A DNA stretch of 64,000 bases, taken from contig JBBRYS010000001.1 of NCBI GenBank assembly GCA_038237475.1, positions 434,001 to 498,000 of the forward strand, read 5' to 3'. The notes beneath the pieces are model-generated. The model was given only the letters and a program-made list of their open reading frames with translations, did no database searches and had not been told where the DNA came from. Of this stretch, positions 61,763-64,000 are shown piece by piece. The position numbers and the translations under genes were made by a program. Numbering within the stretch: the first letter of the stretch is position 1; each line of letters begins with the position of its first letter. Origin of the DNA: JAOAPY01 sp038237475. Lineage in GTDB: Bacteria > Acidobacteriota > Blastocatellia > Pyrinomonadales > Pyrinomonadaceae.

Positions 61763-63205
61763 ATGTCACACGCGAAACAGGTAAACTCATCAGTGCTGCG
61801 CATCATGCCCTCAGTCGACGAATTATTGCGGGCTCAGAAGGCTGAAGGCTTCCGCGCTGCGGTTGGTTTACAACGTCTCACGAGCCTGGCTCGCTCAATT
61901 ACAAGCGAACTACGCACGGAGTTGCAGCAGGGGCTCGCGGCAGCGCAGAACGAAGCCGAGTACACTCGCGAGGCGCTTCTGGATGAAGCATTGCGAAGGC
62001 TTGGTGAACGCTGCCAAAACGACCAAACTGCAGAATTTGGACGCGTAATAAACGCTACAGGAGTGATTCTTCACACGAATCTTGGCCGGGCCCCGCTTTC
62101 TGAACCAGCTCGGACGGCTTTAGCTCAGGCCGGCGGATATTGCACCCTTGAACACGACATCGTGACCGGAGAACGAGGCCGACGAGGTGGCCGGGTAGAA
62201 GATCTCCTGGTGGAGTTGACGGGTGCGGAAGCAGCTTTGGTTGTCAATAACTGCGCGGCCGCGGCGCTTCTGATCCTGAGTGTCATGGCCGGCGGCGGTG
62301 AAACTCTCGTGTCTCGCGGTGAGCTGGTGGAAATCGGCGGTGACTTTCGCGTTCCCGAGGTGATGGCTACTTCCGGAACTCGCATGGTCGAGATAGGCAC
62401 CACCAATCGCACCAAACTCGACGATTACCGCCGTGCCGTCAATGAACGCACGCGCCTCATCATGCGCGTCCATCCTTCTAACTATCGCATCGTTGGCTTT
62501 ACTGCGACACCGACGCTACGTGAGTTATCAGAGCTCGCTAAAGAGTTGGGGCTTCCGCTTTACGAAGATGCCGGTTCTGGCGTACTGAGCGACCTCAGTG
62601 CTTACGGCCTCGCCGATGAACCGGTCATTCGGGAATCCCTCAGGGATGGCGCTGCCGTGGTTTCCTTTAGTGGAGACAAGCTTCTGGGCGCGTGCCAGGC
62701 GGGATTGATTGTAGGCCGTTCCGACATCGTTAACCGCTTGCGGAAGCATCCACTTTATCGAGCCTTACGGGTAGACAAACTTTCGCTGGCAGTGCTGGAA
62801 AAGACATTGGAAGCCTATCGGCACCAGCGATCTGTTACAGAGATCCCTGTGCTGAAGATGCTTTCGCTCACCAGGGCTCAGCTTACTCAGCGCGCGCAAT
62901 CGCTGCTTGAACGGTATCGGCAAGCCTCCCTAAATGACGGCAGCACCGCCGAGCTGGTTTTTGAAATTCGGGATGCTGAGTCCGCGATCGGCGGGGGCGC
63001 CGGTCCCAACACCCATCCCGATACTTCAGTCATCGCTCTCTCTCGTGAGCCCTTCACTGCCAACGAAATTGCTGCAACTCTGCGTTGTTGCTACCCACCT
63101 ATCATCTGCCGTGTCTCAGATGGAAAAGTTATGATCGACCTTCGCACGGTAGCTGAAGAAGAGGAAGCTGAATTACTCGCCGGCCTGCTCACTTTGGTCA
63201 AATAA
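61763..63205 (+). CDS. selA: L-seryl-tRNA(Sec) selenium transferase
   Basis: SelA is a PLP enzyme that converts seryl-tRNA(Sec) to selenocysteyl-tRNA(Sec). The 480 residues include the N-terminal tRNA-binding helix region (PSVDELLRAQKAEGF), RVINATGVILHTNLGRAPLS, ALVVNNCAAAALLIL, a GDFRVPEVMATSGTRMVEIGTTN segment, and the PLP lysine in VSFSGDKLLGACQAG (about residue 306). The length is typical. The organism therefore probably has selB, selC and selenoproteins elsewhere. No selB follows directly. The gene is divergent from the MXAN_5187-type gene. Confidence 0.96.
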   Translation: MSHAKQVNSSVLRIMPSVDELLRAQKAEGFRAAVGLQRLTSLARSITSELRTELQQGLAAAQNEAEYTREALLDEALRRLGERCQNDQTAEFGRVINATGVILHTNLGRAPLSEPARTALAQAGGYCTLEHDIVTGERGRRGGRVEDLLVELTGAEAALVVNNCAAAALLILSVMAGGGETLVSRGELVEIGGDFRVPEVMATSGTRMVEIGTTNRTKLDDYRRAVNERTRLIMRVHPSNYRIVGFTATPTLRELSELAKELGLPLYEDAGSGVLSDLSAYGLADEPVIRESLRDGAAVVSFSGDKLLGACQAGLIVGRSDIVNRLRKHPLYRALRVDKLSLAVLEKTLEAYRHQRSVTEIPVLKMLSLTRAQLTQRAQSLLERYRQASLNDGSTAELVFEIRDAESAIGGGAGPNTHPDTSVIALSREPFTANEIAATLRCCYPPIICRVSDGKVMIDLRTVAEEEEAELLAGLLTLVK

Positions 63206-63268
63206 CTTCACATTGCCGAATTTTCGGTAGATTTAACAACGGCCAACAGTGTACAATCCCCGTGGTCG

Positions 63269-64000
63269 TTGGTTCGACCAGCGTTAGAAACCCACCTGCT
63301 CCTCGAGATTCGCTCAGTAATCGCAAAGACCCGCTTGAAAAGCTCAAAATCTCCTTTCAAATCCATCAGCATCGCGCTGGGGCTGTCCCTGGCAGCGGGA
63401 ATTCCCGTTTGGTTCTTATGGTTCGAAGGTTTTCTCCTGCCTTTGCAGCAGGCCTTCGTCGTCCTTCGCAATGATCCCCTAGCTCCGCTAGTAACTCCCC
63501 AATTTCGCATCGCAACCTGCCTGATTTTTGGGATGGCTTTGGCAGCTGGATTATTGATTGAGCGCACCGGAGCACGACGTGCCTTTCCTTATCTGGGTGG
63601 AAGCTTTTTGCTGCTAAGCGCAGTCAGCCTCCTGGTTTCACGCTTCGTGGGCATCGACATTCTGTTTGTGCCAATGATTTTCGCCTGCGCTTCAGCAGTC
63701 TTTGTGGTCCAAGTACATCGACTCTGGAGTCTCGACCTGGAGTTGAGCGAGCGGGTGAACAGCGTTTTGAGCAGAACGACGCAGACTCACTCAGATTCGA
63801 AGCAACGTCTTATGAGCGGGTTGAAACTTCTGGATACTGTCCTCGCTGTCTCGGACGCCGTGGTGTTCGTGCGGGATGAAAACCATCATCTGGTTCCTGC
63901 AGTTCGGCTACAACCAGCAACAAGTGGACCTTTGGTCGCGAGTCGCAACTCAGCCTGGCGGGAAGGCGTGGCATTTTCTCAGCGAGCGGTGGACAGCGGC
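63269..64000 (+). CDS. Membrane protein, N-terminal part (cut by window edge)
   Basis: An open frame runs off the right edge. It may begin at TTG 63269 or TTG 63335; neither has a good ribosome site. The visible part has four hydrophobic segments: SIALGLSLAAGIPVWFLWF, RIATCLIFGMALAAGLLI, FPYLGGSFLLLSAVSLLV and ILFVPMIFACASAVFVVQV. A charged helix follows (SLDLELSERVNSVLSRTTQ), then a domain starting LLDTVLAVSDAVVFVRDENH that resembles a PAS or GAF sensor. It may be a sensor kinase or phosphatase; the output domain is outside the window. It may belong to an operon with selA. Confidence 0.5.
   Translation, partial: MVRPALETHLLLEIRSVIAKTRLKSSKSPFKSISIALGLSLAAGIPVWFLWFEGFLLPLQQAFVVLRNDPLAPLVTPQFRIATCLIFGMALAAGLLIERTGARRAFPYLGGSFLLLSAVSLLVSRFVGIDILFVPMIFACASAVFVVQVHRLWSLDLELSERVNSVLSRTTQTHSDSKQRLMSGLKLLDTVLAVSDAVVFVRDENHHLVPAVRLQPATSGPLVASRNSAWREGVAFSQRAVDSG

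Overview
The window looks like chromosomal DNA of a free-living Acidobacteriota, most like the Blastocatellia. This is an inference from gene content: an Acidobacteria-type VWFA-domain secreted protein, secreted DUF4097 and PA-IL-lectin-like proteins, ECF sigma/zinc-finger anti-sigma pairs, a MXAN_5187-type protein, and many short stress-type membrane or secreted proteins. Gene density is high and both strands are used. I found no rRNA, tRNA, CRISPR array, insertion sequence or phage gene.

Layout. 1-2.5 kb: the N-terminal part of hydrogenase maturation protein HypF (cut by the left edge) and a secreted TPR-like protein, both minus. 2.6-11.7 kb: a stress/envelope set (two BON-domain proteins, an ABC1/UbiB kinase, a DedA protein, a glycine-zipper stress protein, small secreted and membrane proteins) that includes a decayed isochorismatase-family gene and a 54-residue membrane protein. 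11.9-17.2 kb: four minus-strand genes: LigD-type ATP-dependent DNA ligase, poxvirus-type topoisomerase IB, an MscS channel, and a PolX/PHP protein whose polymerase active site is eroded. 17.3-27.5 kb: a divergent MreB homologue and a 2,956-residue cyclic beta-1,2-glucan synthase. 27.7-34.2 kb: a 40-residue membrane protein, hemerythrin, a small basic stress protein, a second copy of the small membrane protein family, polyphosphate kinase, a secreted kinase-like protein and a secreted dual-specificity-type phosphatase. 34.6-39.9 kb: secreted/lipoprotein genes and a Ser/Thr kinase. 40.1-41.1 kb: dcd-dut. 41.2-44.7 kb: an ECF sigma factor, its anti-sigma factor and two DUF4097 proteins. 45.2-53.8 kb: comM, a LysM lytic transglycosylase, lon, hsp20, nrdR and a UPF0104-type membrane protein, all minus. 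54.0-60.2 kb (plus): a second ECF sigma/anti-sigma pair, membrane proteins, an M23 peptidase and an S46 dipeptidyl-peptidase. 60.2-64 kb: a cold-shock protein with a long leader, a MXAN_5187-type protein, selA, and a membrane protein cut by the right edge.

Function. The window is mainly about envelope stress, DNA maintenance and regulated proteolysis: two ECF circuits, Lon/Hsp20, BON, DedA and hemerythrin proteins, polyphosphate, osmoregulatory cyclic glucan and a mechanosensitive channel. SelA indicates that the organism makes selenocysteine, and HypF indicates NiFe-hydrogenase maturation.

Most worth follow-up: the paired 49/54-residue membrane proteins, the 40-residue membrane protein, the PolX homologue that has lost its polymerase aspartates but kept its PHP site, the adjacent secreted kinase-like and phosphatase proteins, the fragmented isochorismatase, and the long leader of the cold-shock gene. 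I did not find a clearly new multi-gene system that I could defend from sequence alone.
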